Source: an uncultured Eubacteriales bacterium (GTDB lineage Bacteria > Bacillota > Clostridia > Oscillospirales > CAG-272). Taken from it: 16,862 bases of DNA. Positions within the stretch are counted from its first letter, which is position 1. Each line of letters starts with the position of its first letter. Shown here piece after piece: positions 4,778-13,007 of the stretch. A program made the translations under genes and the position numbers. The notes below the pieces were generated by a model, which saw nothing but the letters and a program-made list of their open reading frames with translations, had not been told where the DNA came from and searched no databases. The stretch spans positions 1 through 16,862 of the forward strand of contig CAKSVM010000067.1 of NCBI GenBank assembly GCA_934503195.1, in the 5' to 3' direction.

Positions 4778-6798
4778 GACTGTCCTTTCCGCTTGACCGT
4801 GCCAAGCATCCGGTCGACCCCGGCCTCGAATCCGATTTTCTTGAAAACGCCCATTAAGAGCCGAGAACCGCTGTTCTTCGAATATTCGTCGGCCCAGCGG
4901 TCAAGCTCAGTAGGGTTGTTGAAGAGCGCGGACGCCGCCGCCGCCAGCTTCGGCTTTGAGGTCTTCGGATCGTCGCGCGAAAAGCGGTCGCCCGCCTTCA
5001 GCTTGTACTCCTCGATCCGGCTGACTCCGCTGCCCTCGTCGAACTCGGTGTAAAGAATCCGTCTCGCGCCGCAGACGCGAAGCAGCCACTCGAGAATCAC
5101 GCCGATGTTCCGCGGACTCGGCACGGACGCGAAATCCTCGCTCTCGAAAATCCTTCCGCTCGCCTTGTTGACCCGCGTCGGATCGTTCGGAATCAGCTTC
5201 AGATCCGACAGCTTTCGAAGTCCGAGCGCGGCGTCCTCCTTGCCCGGATCGAAGATGTATTTCCGCCCCTCGTCGGTCTTTTTCACGACGTAATACTGCC
5301 ACGCGACATTCTTCGGGACGAGAAAATCCTTCCGGTACTCGTCGGGGCTGACGTAATAGCGGCCGTCCTCTGTCAGATAGATCGAAAGGCTCTTGTAGGT
5401 CTCGCGGAGCTTCGTAAGCCCCCCCATATCGCGCTCGTCGGGCATCGGAACGCATCCGTAGGCCGACGTCACGGCCGCCGCGGTGTAGGCGCGCTCGCGG
5501 ACATTCGTGTAGAACGACGGATAATTCTTCGCGACGAGCTTGTCGCTGCGTTCGAGGAAGAGCTCGAATCTCGCCTCGGCCTCGTCCTCGCTCTCGATCG
5601 AGTCGAGGTCGTAGCACTCAAAGTCCGGCGCGTCGCAGTCGCATTTCGTCATCGTCAAAAGCACCGGTGCCGCGTAGCCCATCGAACCCGAGCGCAGATA
5701 ATCGATGAAGTCGCAGACCGCCTGCGCCGCCAGTCCCTTGCCGCTGTAAATGAGATTCTTCGGGTCGAGGCAGAGTACGTAGCAGCGGCAGATCCGGATC
5801 ATCCGGAAGTGATTGCTCGCTACATTTTTGTAGAATTTTCCGGTCGAAAGATCGAAGCACTCGCCTGAGATGTCGACGAGAGTGATCAGCTTGTCGCCGC
5901 AGACGACCGTCGCGTTGAAGCTGTTCCGCCCTTCAAGCTCGGTTTTCGGAAGCTCGTGATTCGATTCGTAAGCCGAAAGGCAGGTGTGAACCTCGCCGTA
6001 CTTGTCGCCGTCGACAAGCTTCGAGGTTTCGAGAAGCTTCGAGAGAATCGCCGTGATCAGACAGGTTTTGCCCGATCCGGCCGCGCCGATGAAGCCGATC
6101 GCGATGTGTTCGTTCTGCCACGCCATCGCGGGAACCGGCGCGCCGGTGTCGCGTCGGCGGTTCTTGTAGCATCCCGGCTCGCCGCAGATCACCGGAATCT
6201 GCGGGAACTGCTCCTCGCCCTCGCCGAGCTTGTAGCTGTAGCCGAGCGTCGTCCCGGCCTTTCCGAGCGACGCGAGATTAACCTTGATCCGGAACTCGGA
6301 TTTCTTCGGGGAATAATTCTCGTCGAAGAAAAGATTTGCCATCTTCGCGCAAAAAACGTCGATCCGGCCGCTCGAAAGATCGCCGACAAGCTCGCCCGAC
6401 GCGAACATACAGCGGTTTATAAGCCCCTCGATCCGCTCCTCGTCGGGGATAGCTCCCGATTCCGCGCGGCTTTGTAAGTACGCGCCGAAGAGTTCGGGCG
6501 TCAGCTCCTTTATTTTCGGGTCCGAAAGCCTTTCCGAGACCGCGCCGACAAGATCGGAGAATCCGAGCGAAAGCTTCTGGAACGCGCTCCCGTCGCTTTC
6601 GGGGTCGGAAACGAGATTCTTAAGCTCGGAAAGCGTGAAATACGCCGGAATGTCGCGCTTTCCGTCCTCGTCGAGCCCCAGCGGCTCGGAGAGATCGTAG
6701 AGAATCGGCGCGGTGTCGTCCCCGGCCGCGCCCTCCGGCACGACCCGCCTTCCGCACCGAAGGCAGATGTAATCGTGTAAAATTTGTTTCTTTTCCAT
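4774..6798 (-). CDS. Zinc-ribbon P-loop GTPase-like protein (double-GTPase/TRAFAC type)
   Basis: This 674-residue protein has cysteine pairs CLRC (12-15) and CGEPGC (205-210) that could form metal-binding ribbons. They flank a helical region of about 190 residues. The nucleotide-binding domain follows: Walker A GAAGSGKT at 238-245, LVDISGECFD at 307-316 in the place of G3, and TKCD at 384-387, a good guanine-specificity G4 motif. The DISGE..FD form followed by a hydrophobic strand and LCLDP resembles the double-GTPase group described in predicted conflict systems. Residues after about 470 show no further P-loop, so a second active GTPase domain is not evident. It lies 19 bp after the vWA gene and overlaps the next gene by 4 bp. 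GAGG sits only 2 nt before the ATG, an unusually tight site, but no better in-frame start is seen. Confidence 0.78.
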   Translation of the reverse strand: MEKKQILHDYICLRCGRRVVPEGAAGDDTAPILYDLSEPLGLDEDGKRDIPAYFTLSELKNLVSDPESDGSAFQKLSLGFSDLVGAVSERLSDPKIKELTPELFGAYLQSRAESGAIPDEERIEGLINRCMFASGELVGDLSSGRIDVFCAKMANLFFDENYSPKKSEFRIKVNLASLGKAGTTLGYSYKLGEGEEQFPQIPVICGEPGCYKNRRRDTGAPVPAMAWQNEHIAIGFIGAAGSGKTCLITAILSKLLETSKLVDGDKYGEVHTCLSAYESNHELPKTELEGRNSFNATVVCGDKLITLVDISGECFDLSTGKFYKNVASNHFRMIRICRCYVLCLDPKNLIYSGKGLAAQAVCDFIDYLRSGSMGYAAPVLLTMTKCDCDAPDFECYDLDSIESEDEAEARFELFLERSDKLVAKNYPSFYTNVRERAYTAAAVTSAYGCVPMPDERDMGGLTKLRETYKSLSIYLTEDGRYYVSPDEYRKDFLVPKNVAWQYYVVKKTDEGRKYIFDPGKEDAALGLRKLSDLKLIPNDPTRVNKASGRIFESEDFASVPSPRNIGVILEWLLRVCGARRILYTEFDEGSGVSRIEEYKLKAGDRFSRDDPKTSKPKLAAAASALFNNPTELDRWADEYSKNSGSRLLMGVFKKIGFEAGVDRMLGTVKRKGQS

Positions 6799-6817
6799 AT
6801 CCTCACAGCAGACCTGT

Positions 6818-9787
6818 TTAATTTCGGTTCGTAATCGTTACCCTGAGATCGTCCCAGACGAGGGTTACGCTCTCGCCCGGGCGAAGGACGAATTTCTTCG
6901 GGAATTTCTTCTCGACGACCTCGCCGTTCTTCTCGTATCCGTCGGCCGAGCAGCCGACGAGCGTCACCTTCCGGCCGAAGATCAGATGACCCTTGATTCT
7001 TCCGCTCTCGCGCCCGGCCACGAAGACGTCATCGACTCCGCGCACGCGGTTCCGGACGAAATTCGCGATTCCGAGCGACCAGAGTCTGATTCTGCGCTTG
7101 TTGAGCTTTTCGTTGATTTCAAGCTCGCCGCCGCGGTTCGCCGAGACGACGCGCAGATATCCGATGTTGCTCTCGCGGCGGATGATGATCGTGATCAGCA
7201 CCAGCACCGCCAGAATCACGCCGCAGACGATCAGAAAACGCTTTAAGTTCAGCGTCCACCACTCGTCGACATTGAAGCGGAGCTCGACCGAAACCGACTC
7301 GTCCGAGCTGTCAGTGGCCGTGATACGGAGTTTCTCGCTCTGAGGCGAGGCGGGATTCACAATCAGCGTGTTCCCGTCAAGTCTCGCGTCAAAGGTCGGC
7401 GACTCAAGCGTGTAGACGAGCGGAAGCCCCTCGGGATCGGCGAAATAATCGTCAAGCTCAAAGCGGATCTCCTCGTCGGGATAATCGACGAAGAACATGA
7501 ACCCCGGAGCCTTCAGAACGAAGTGCGGAAGCTCGATGTCCGCCGTCTTTTCGGGTTTTTTGTTCGTGATTCTGATTCTCGCCGGGAGCTTGATCATCAC
7601 GTCGCCGTCGTCAAACGTGAACTCAAGCTTCGCGTCGGCCGAATGACCGCCTGCGTCGATCACAAGCTCGTCGCCGTCAACCGACCAGTCGACCCTGTCT
7701 CCGGTCGACGTGACCTTGAAAATATCGCCGTCCTCGTCCGAGACGTAGTCGCTTATCTTTATCCGCTCGACCTTTCCGACCTCGGTCGTGATTTCGAGCT
7801 TGTCGCGCACCAGAACCGGATCGTGATTCACCGCCCTGAAGCTCACCGACGACTCCGAGCCGTCGCCGAGCGCGAAGGTGAGCTTTATCTCGCCAGATTT
7901 CGAAATCCGCCACTCAGCCTCGAGCGCGTCTCCGGTGAACTTCGCCGGGATCGTGTCGATGAGCTTCCCGTCGGCCTCGACTTTAAGCGCCGCGCCGCCG
8001 TCCGCGAGATATTTTCCGCGCGTGAGCTTATTTTTGTCGGAATCGAGCAGTGACGCCGAAACCTTCACGACCGAGCTTTTCTGCAAGGTCGAGACCATTT
8101 CAAGCCCGTTCGCGCTCCACTTCGCGTCAAGCGTATAGTCGCGCGACTCTGAATCACGGCTGATTTCAAGCGACTCCGGGTCGCCGTCAAGGCAGGCCGC
8201 CTTAACCGTCACAAAGAACGAGTAATTCCCGGTTTCCTCAATGTCGAGATCGGTAAAATACCCCTCCCCGGCCTTCATCGGGATCGCGGACGAAATCACC
8301 GCGCCGTCCCTCGAAACCGTTAAAAACGCCTCGTTTTCGAGATACAGATCCGGATCGGTGATCCGCCCGTCGGCTCCGGTGAAATAAGTGTAAAGCGTTA
8401 TCGTCTCGCCGCGCGTGAGATATCCGCGCTCCCCGGTCGAAAGCTCAAGACCGTAATTCACGGCCTCAACCACAGTCCCGACCCTTCCGAAACCGTCAAG
8501 CTCAGCCGAGAGCGAATACTCGCCCGCGCGTCCTAAAGTGATATCCGACCGGAATTTGTCGTCGGATTTCGAGACCTGAAGCGTGCTTCCGTTCATTTTG
8601 AACGAGAGCTTCGCGTCTTTGTAGAATTCCGGCGCGATGAGCGGCGAAAGAGTCTTCGGGCAGGCGAGATAAACCGACGCCGGAATCATCGTGTTCCGCG
8701 TCGCCGGCGACCCGTGATCGAGCTCCAGCACGACGTCCGGCTTATCGGTAACGACCGTGAAGGAATCCCCGCCCGAAAAATCAAAGTCAACGCTCTGCCC
8801 GGCAAACGGCGCGAAGAGCTTCACGAGCGTGTATCCGCCCTCCGAAACGAATCTCGCGGAATCGTCGTCCTTTCCGGACGAATATGCCATCCCACCGGCC
8901 TTCACGCTGTCAGCCTTACCCTTGACGACAAGCGAAACCTCGGTCGAAAGCTCCGAAAGAGCCGCGCTTTTTCCGTCCGAAACCTTCGCCCCGGTAATGT
9001 CGGAAAGCACCGACGCGAAGCTGTCCGCGAAGGCTCCGAAGGAGTTTTCGGAGACCACGTACGACGCGCCGCCCGTGTCCTTCGCGAGTCCGGTAAGCAG
9101 TGATCTCGCCGCGCTTCCCGAGGAGTTTTTCGAGTCGGTGTTGAGCTCGACCGGGAAGATCCTGATCCCGTTTTCGGCGGCGAAAGCGGCCGCGTCGGCG
9201 CAAAGTTCTGAGTTCGTCCGCTTCCACTCAACGCCGTCGGTCGAATCAAAGCCCGAAAGCCGTCCGGTCGTGACAAGGACAATCGAGGCGTCGTCCGAAC
9301 CGTATTCCGAGATCATGTCGAGCGCGGCCATGAGTCCGCCGCCGACATAGGCGTTCGTGTGCGTGTAACGTCCCTCCGAAAGGCGGTGCGAGATCGCGTC
9401 CATGATCCTTTCGCGTCCCTCGGCCGAATCGGTCGGCGTCATGTCGACTCCGAGGCAGACTCTCGTCCGCGCGTACTCACCCATCACGTCGTTCATGCCT
9501 GAAAGCGCGTCGGAAGTGAAGCTGTACGCCGCGTCCCACGTGTTTCCGAAGGCGACGACCGAAACGCGTGTCGAGTTCTCGGGGAGAAGCCCGACAAAGA
9601 GTCTGGCCGCGTCGGTGAGATTTTCCGCCACGTCCGAAACCGCGTCGGTGCAGTCGAGGAGGAGAACGATGTCCGAATCCCTTCCGCCCGTGTGTCTGAC
9701 GTATTCCGCGCTGACCCCGGGCGTGAGGACAAACGCGAATATGAGCGACAGCAGAACCGCCGCGATAATCATTTTTCTTCTGTTCAC
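6818..9787 (-). CDS. Membrane-anchored von Willebrand factor A domain protein
   Basis: This is the first gene of the operon, 989 residues. A signal peptide (MNRRKMIIAAVLLSLIFAF...GVSA) is followed by a vWA domain, about 38-270, starting DIVLLLDCTDAV. The MIDAS metal site is degenerate: D45-x-T47-x-A49 rather than DxSxS, and VLVTTG where family members usually have a DG. About 600 residues of beta-rich, Ig- or cadherin-like repeats follow, including DEDGD and ADPEG segments. One transmembrane helix lies near 848-869 (FLIVCGVILAVLVLITIII), then a 119-residue basic, beta-rich cytoplasmic tail. Thus the vWA part is outside and the tail inside, where it could contact the GTPase. The longest frame would start at ATG 9853, but that codon lies inside the promoter; GTG 9787, with AAGGA 10 nt upstream, is preferred. 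Function is unproven. Confidence 0.82.
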   Translation of the reverse strand: MNRRKMIIAAVLLSLIFAFVLTPGVSAEYVRHTGGRDSDIVLLLDCTDAVSDVAENLTDAARLFVGLLPENSTRVSVVAFGNTWDAAYSFTSDALSGMNDVMGEYARTRVCLGVDMTPTDSAEGRERIMDAISHRLSEGRYTHTNAYVGGGLMAALDMISEYGSDDASIVLVTTGRLSGFDSTDGVEWKRTNSELCADAAAFAAENGIRIFPVELNTDSKNSSGSAARSLLTGLAKDTGGASYVVSENSFGAFADSFASVLSDITGAKVSDGKSAALSELSTEVSLVVKGKADSVKAGGMAYSSGKDDDSARFVSEGGYTLVKLFAPFAGQSVDFDFSGGDSFTVVTDKPDVVLELDHGSPATRNTMIPASVYLACPKTLSPLIAPEFYKDAKLSFKMNGSTLQVSKSDDKFRSDITLGRAGEYSLSAELDGFGRVGTVVEAVNYGLELSTGERGYLTRGETITLYTYFTGADGRITDPDLYLENEAFLTVSRDGAVISSAIPMKAGEGYFTDLDIEETGNYSFFVTVKAACLDGDPESLEISRDSESRDYTLDAKWSANGLEMVSTLQKSSVVKVSASLLDSDKNKLTRGKYLADGGAALKVEADGKLIDTIPAKFTGDALEAEWRISKSGEIKLTFALGDGSESSVSFRAVNHDPVLVRDKLEITTEVGKVERIKISDYVSDEDGDIFKVTSTGDRVDWSVDGDELVIDAGGHSADAKLEFTFDDGDVMIKLPARIRITNKKPEKTADIELPHFVLKAPGFMFFVDYPDEEIRFELDDYFADPEGLPLVYTLESPTFDARLDGNTLIVNPASPQSEKLRITATDSSDESVSVELRFNVDEWWTLNLKRFLIVCGVILAVLVLITIIIRRESNIGYLRVVSANRGGELEINEKLNKRRIRLWSLGIANFVRNRVRGVDDVFVAGRESGRIKGHLIFGRKVTLVGCSADGYEKNGEVVEKKFPKKFVLRPGESVTLVWDDLRVTITNRN

Positions 9788-9830
9788 TGTGAATTGATCC
9801 TTCTTGCCGAAAAAAATCGATATATATATT

Positions 9831-9860
9831 ATTATACCATCATTTGGGGACATTTGTCAA
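9831..9860 (-). promoter_or_regulatory. Promoter of the vWA-GTPase-GAP1 operon
   Basis: On the minus strand TTGACA (plus 9855-9860), an 18-bp spacer and TATAAT (plus 9831-9836) preceded by TGG make a near-consensus promoter. Transcription should begin near 9824, about 37 nt before the GTG start. This suggests good basal expression rather than a tightly silent operon. Confidence 0.85.
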
Positions 9861-9984
9861 TAGTCGGAAAAAAATTCACAGAAGATCGCCTGTTGTGTTA
9901 CAATAGACAGAACTCAAAGCTCGCGCCGCACACCGACAAAATATAAAAAAGCCGATATTGTATAAATCTTCCCGGAAAAGTGTA

Positions 9985-10013
9985 TTTACAATTCCGGAAT
10001 TTAATGATATAAT
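9985..10013 (+). promoter_or_regulatory. Promoter of the AraC-enzyme-lipoprotein operon
   Basis: TTTACA (9985-9990), a 17-bp spacer and TGATATAAT with -10 at 10008-10013 form a strong promoter. The spacer contains the perfect 12-bp palindrome AATTCCGGAATT (9990-10001), with TTCCCGGAA at 9969-9977 just upstream, so a regulator could bind between -35 and -10. The rest of 9861-10081 shows no gene. A weaker plus-strand candidate (TTCACA 9875-9880, 18 bp, TGTTACAAT ending 9904) lies upstream. Confidence 0.8.
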
Positions 10014-10081
10014 ATTAACGATGAACAGCTGACATCCGCATCACAAAATCATTTATACTCCACAAATAAACCACAAAAATC

Positions 10082-11026
10082 ATGAAATGCTTTCAAATTG
10101 ATCTGAACGAACTGCTCCGCGTCGTACTCTTGGGGCGGGAAACCCTGATCCCGCCGAATTCTCACCGCACACGTAAGCTCGACGAATATGTGCTTTACGT
10201 CGTCACAAACGGTTGCCTTCACCTTCGCGTGAACGAAAAAAACGTCGACCTTGTGCCGGGAGATATCTATCTCTTCGACGTCGGCGACTTTCAGACGCCG
10301 TCGGAATGCGGCTTCTGCGAATATTATTACGTACATTTCCGCTCGGAGCGGATCCGCGCGTTCGAGCTTTCCGAGGATGAGTATTCCGAGAGAAACCGCA
10401 AAAAGCGCGAACTCTGTATGCGCACCGACGCCTTCAGCCCGCGCTGCTACGATTTTCTCGAAGTTCTCGTCCGTCAGGCGAGCCGCGTAGGCGATCAGAA
10501 TCTCTTTTCGGAGATCACCGCCGCGCTCCAGAACAACATCCTCAACGCCAGCCACAAAGAGCCGAAAAAGCGTCTGGAACTCTCGACCGCCGTCGCGTCT
10601 GTCTTTATAAGTCTCGAATCAAGCTGCACAGAGAGTACGCGTTTCGAGAAAAAGCCAGAAAAGGCCTATGACACCGCGCGCAAAATCGCGGAATACATCG
10701 AAATTCACTGCGCGGAACCGATCACGGGCGAGATGATCGAAAGGGAATTCTTCATCACCTTCAATCACGCGAACCGGGTGTTCCATAAGGTCATGGGCTG
10801 TACGATATTCAGATACCGGAATATCGTCAGAATCCAGTCCGCCAAGGCAAAGCTCCGCTCGTCGGACATGGCGATCGGAAACATCGCGTCCGAACTCGGA
10901 TTTGAGAATATCCACTATTTCAGCCGGGTCTTCAAGCAGATCGAGGGTCTGTCCCCGTCAGATTACAAGCGAAAATTCATGAGAATAACCGATATCGAAC
11001 AGGAGAACAAAACCGATGAGAAATGA
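10082..11026 (+). CDS. AraC family transcriptional regulator
   Basis: This 314-residue regulator has an N-terminal cupin-like sensor half (about 15-150, with LHLRVNEKNVDLVPGDIYLFD) and a C-terminal AraC-type double helix-turn-helix (about 198-300). The second HTH and signature read IGNIASELGFENIHYFSRVFKQIEGLSPSDYKRKF, very typical of the family. It likely senses a sugar or oligosaccharide and controls the two genes behind it. It is first in the operon and its stop overlaps the start of the next gene by 11 bp. No clear ribosome binding site precedes the ATG and the leader is about 60 nt; no alternative in-frame start keeps the whole cupin. A palindrome inside its own promoter is a candidate autoregulation site, which is inference. 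Confidence 0.92.
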   Translation: MKCFQIDLNELLRVVLLGRETLIPPNSHRTRKLDEYVLYVVTNGCLHLRVNEKNVDLVPGDIYLFDVGDFQTPSECGFCEYYYVHFRSERIRAFELSEDEYSERNRKKRELCMRTDAFSPRCYDFLEVLVRQASRVGDQNLFSEITAALQNNILNASHKEPKKRLELSTAVASVFISLESSCTESTRFEKKPEKAYDTARKIAEYIEIHCAEPITGEMIEREFFITFNHANRVFHKVMGCTIFRYRNIVRIQSAKAKLRSSDMAIGNIASELGFENIHYFSRVFKQIEGLSPSDYKRKFMRITDIEQENKTDEK

Positions 11027-12968
11027 TTCATTCAGTATAGAGATCAACGAAGCCTCCGGCTGTATAAGGTCGATCACCCTTCCAGACGACGAACACGCGA
11101 TGAACTGGTGCGCGGACGACGGACTCTGGGGACGGATACACAGAAAGGACTTGAAGCTTGTTTCCTGCGTCTCAGATCAGAAAAGCTCCGAAAGCGTCTA
11201 CAGTGACGGCAGACTGTCCGTCCGCTTTGAGCGCGGATTCGGAAAAAACGGAAATTTCACCGAAAAATGCGTCATAACGAATGTCTCACCCACGGTAATC
11301 TGCGTGAACCGCGACAATTTCGGAATAGAATTTCCGTTTAACGACCGCTACACGAACGCCGACGAGTGCATGGTGCGCCACTGCGACACGCATATCTGGT
11401 GCGGTCACGACACGGCGTGGATAAACGCCCTTAAAATGGGCGCGTCGGAGCTTAATCTCGGCGTCTTCTTCACCGAAGGCTCGATCGACTGCTACTGTCA
11501 GGACGGCTGCAAAAGCAATAACCGCGGAGTCTTCATCCTCTGCCCGACGAGCTTCTTCCTGAGAAGCGGCGAGAGCTATACTCTCAGCTGGGAGGTCTTC
11601 CGCCACTCGGGAAACGCGGACTTTTTCGGAAAGCTCTCGGAATATAAGCGTTTCATCGACGTGAGGGCAACGCACTACACCGTCTTCATGGGCGAGAGCG
11701 TCGAACTCGACATAAGCTGCGAAACCGCGCCCGAGGTCTTCTGCCGCGGCGAAAAGCTCACAGTCGAAGCCGACGGTAGAATCTATAAGGTCAGATACAC
11801 GCCGGATTCTCCCGGAGAATACCGCTTTGTCGTGAAATCGGGCGAGAACACCACGTGGGCGGACGTCATGGTGAAGATCCCGTTCGCCGAGCTGCTCGAA
11901 AAGCGCGTGCGCTTCATCGTCCGCAATCAGCAGTGCCTTGACCCCGAAAGCCCGCTCTACGGAGCCTTCCTCGTCTATGACAACGAATATGACAGTATGT
12001 ACTTCGACTACTGGAATCCCGATCACAACGCCTGCCGCGAGCGTCTGAACATTCCCTTCCTGCTTCTCAAGTACCTCCAGATTCACGACGACGCCGAGGT
12101 GCGCGCGGCGATCGACCGCTTCATAAAATTCGTCTTCCGCGAATTCTACGACGAGAAAACCGGAGAGGTCTTCAACACGATCGGCAAGAACCGCGATCAG
12201 TTAAGACTCTACAACGCGCCCGGAGTCATGCTTCTCTTCGCCGAGATCTATTTCGTGACGCGCGACGAGAGCTATCTCTCGCATATTCTGAAGCTCGCCG
12301 AGAACTATTACGGCATCGGCGGCAAGAAGTGCTACGCGAACGGACTCGCGATCGGAAAGGTCATGAAGGCGTTCAGAATGGCCGGCAGAGACGCCGACGG
12401 CGAGAAAATCATGGAGCTTTTCCACACTCACGTCGACAACATAATCGGACTCGGCACGTCATACCCCAAGCACGAGGTAAACTATGAGCAGACGATCGTC
12501 ACCCCCGCCGTGACGCATATCTCCGAGATGGGACTCCTCTGCGATGACAAGGAATATTATAAAGCCGAGGCGAAAAAGCATATGGAGTGCCTGACCCGCT
12601 TCTCGGGAAGCCAGCCGAGCTTCCATCTGAACGAAATCGCGATCCGCTACTGGGACGACTACTGGTTCGGCAAGAATAAAACCTTCGGCGACACGCTTCC
12701 GCATCATCTGAGCTGCCTTACCGCGCGCTCATATATCGCCTACGGAAAGCTGACCGGGGAAAAGCTCTGGTTTGAGAAAGCCGAGGAGTGCATCCGCAAC
12801 TGTATGTGCCTCATCGGCGACGACGGACGCGGATCGGCGGCCTGCGTATACCCATACCGTCTTGACGGAAAGCGCGGCGAATTCTTCGACCCGTGGTCAA
12901 ACGATCAGGATCTGGTGCTTTATGACGCGCTGTATCTGAACGACGAAAACGGCGCGTTCGGATATTGA
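11016..12968 (+). CDS. Putative cytoplasmic carbohydrate-active enzyme with (alpha/alpha) barrel
   Basis: This 650-residue protein has no signal peptide. The first 210 or so residues are beta-rich with aromatic and histidine motifs (GLWGRIHRKDL, RHCDTHIWCGHDTAW). About residues 215-290 look like an Ig-like beta-sandwich (MGESVELDISCE...SPGEYRFVVKSG). From about 290 on there are repeated helical pairs such as MLLFAEIYFVTRDESYLSHILKLAENYY and YIAYGKLTGEKLWFEKAEECI, typical of six-hairpin glycosidases and polysaccharide lyases. I cannot place it in a named GH or PL family or name catalytic residues. The ATG has AGGAGA 9 nt upstream and overlaps the AraC gene by 11 bp, so the two are coupled. With the lipoprotein behind it, it probably acts on an oligosaccharide after import. 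Confidence 0.6.
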   Translation: MRNDSFSIEINEASGCIRSITLPDDEHAMNWCADDGLWGRIHRKDLKLVSCVSDQKSSESVYSDGRLSVRFERGFGKNGNFTEKCVITNVSPTVICVNRDNFGIEFPFNDRYTNADECMVRHCDTHIWCGHDTAWINALKMGASELNLGVFFTEGSIDCYCQDGCKSNNRGVFILCPTSFFLRSGESYTLSWEVFRHSGNADFFGKLSEYKRFIDVRATHYTVFMGESVELDISCETAPEVFCRGEKLTVEADGRIYKVRYTPDSPGEYRFVVKSGENTTWADVMVKIPFAELLEKRVRFIVRNQQCLDPESPLYGAFLVYDNEYDSMYFDYWNPDHNACRERLNIPFLLLKYLQIHDDAEVRAAIDRFIKFVFREFYDEKTGEVFNTIGKNRDQLRLYNAPGVMLLFAEIYFVTRDESYLSHILKLAENYYGIGGKKCYANGLAIGKVMKAFRMAGRDADGEKIMELFHTHVDNIIGLGTSYPKHEVNYEQTIVTPAVTHISEMGLLCDDKEYYKAEAKKHMECLTRFSGSQPSFHLNEIAIRYWDDYWFGKNKTFGDTLPHHLSCLTARSYIAYGKLTGEKLWFEKAEECIRNCMCLIGDDGRGSAACVYPYRLDGKRGEFFDPWSNDQDLVLYDALYLNDENGAFGY

Positions 12969-13007
12969 CATACAAAAAACAAAATTTTATAAGAGAGGGA
13001 CAAAGCC

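Noticed and set aside
9788..9853. Longer start for the vWA protein at ATG 9853
   Set aside because: The codon lies within the spacer next to the -35 of the operon promoter, upstream of the predicted transcription start.
10021..10032. Three-codon upstream frame ATG AAC AGC TGA before the AraC gene
   Set aside because: It begins at the predicted transcription start without a ribosome binding site; no evidence that it is translated.
11286..12086. 266-residue open frame on the minus strand
   Set aside because: Antisense to the carbohydrate enzyme, which has the operon context and ribosome binding site; no recognisable domain.
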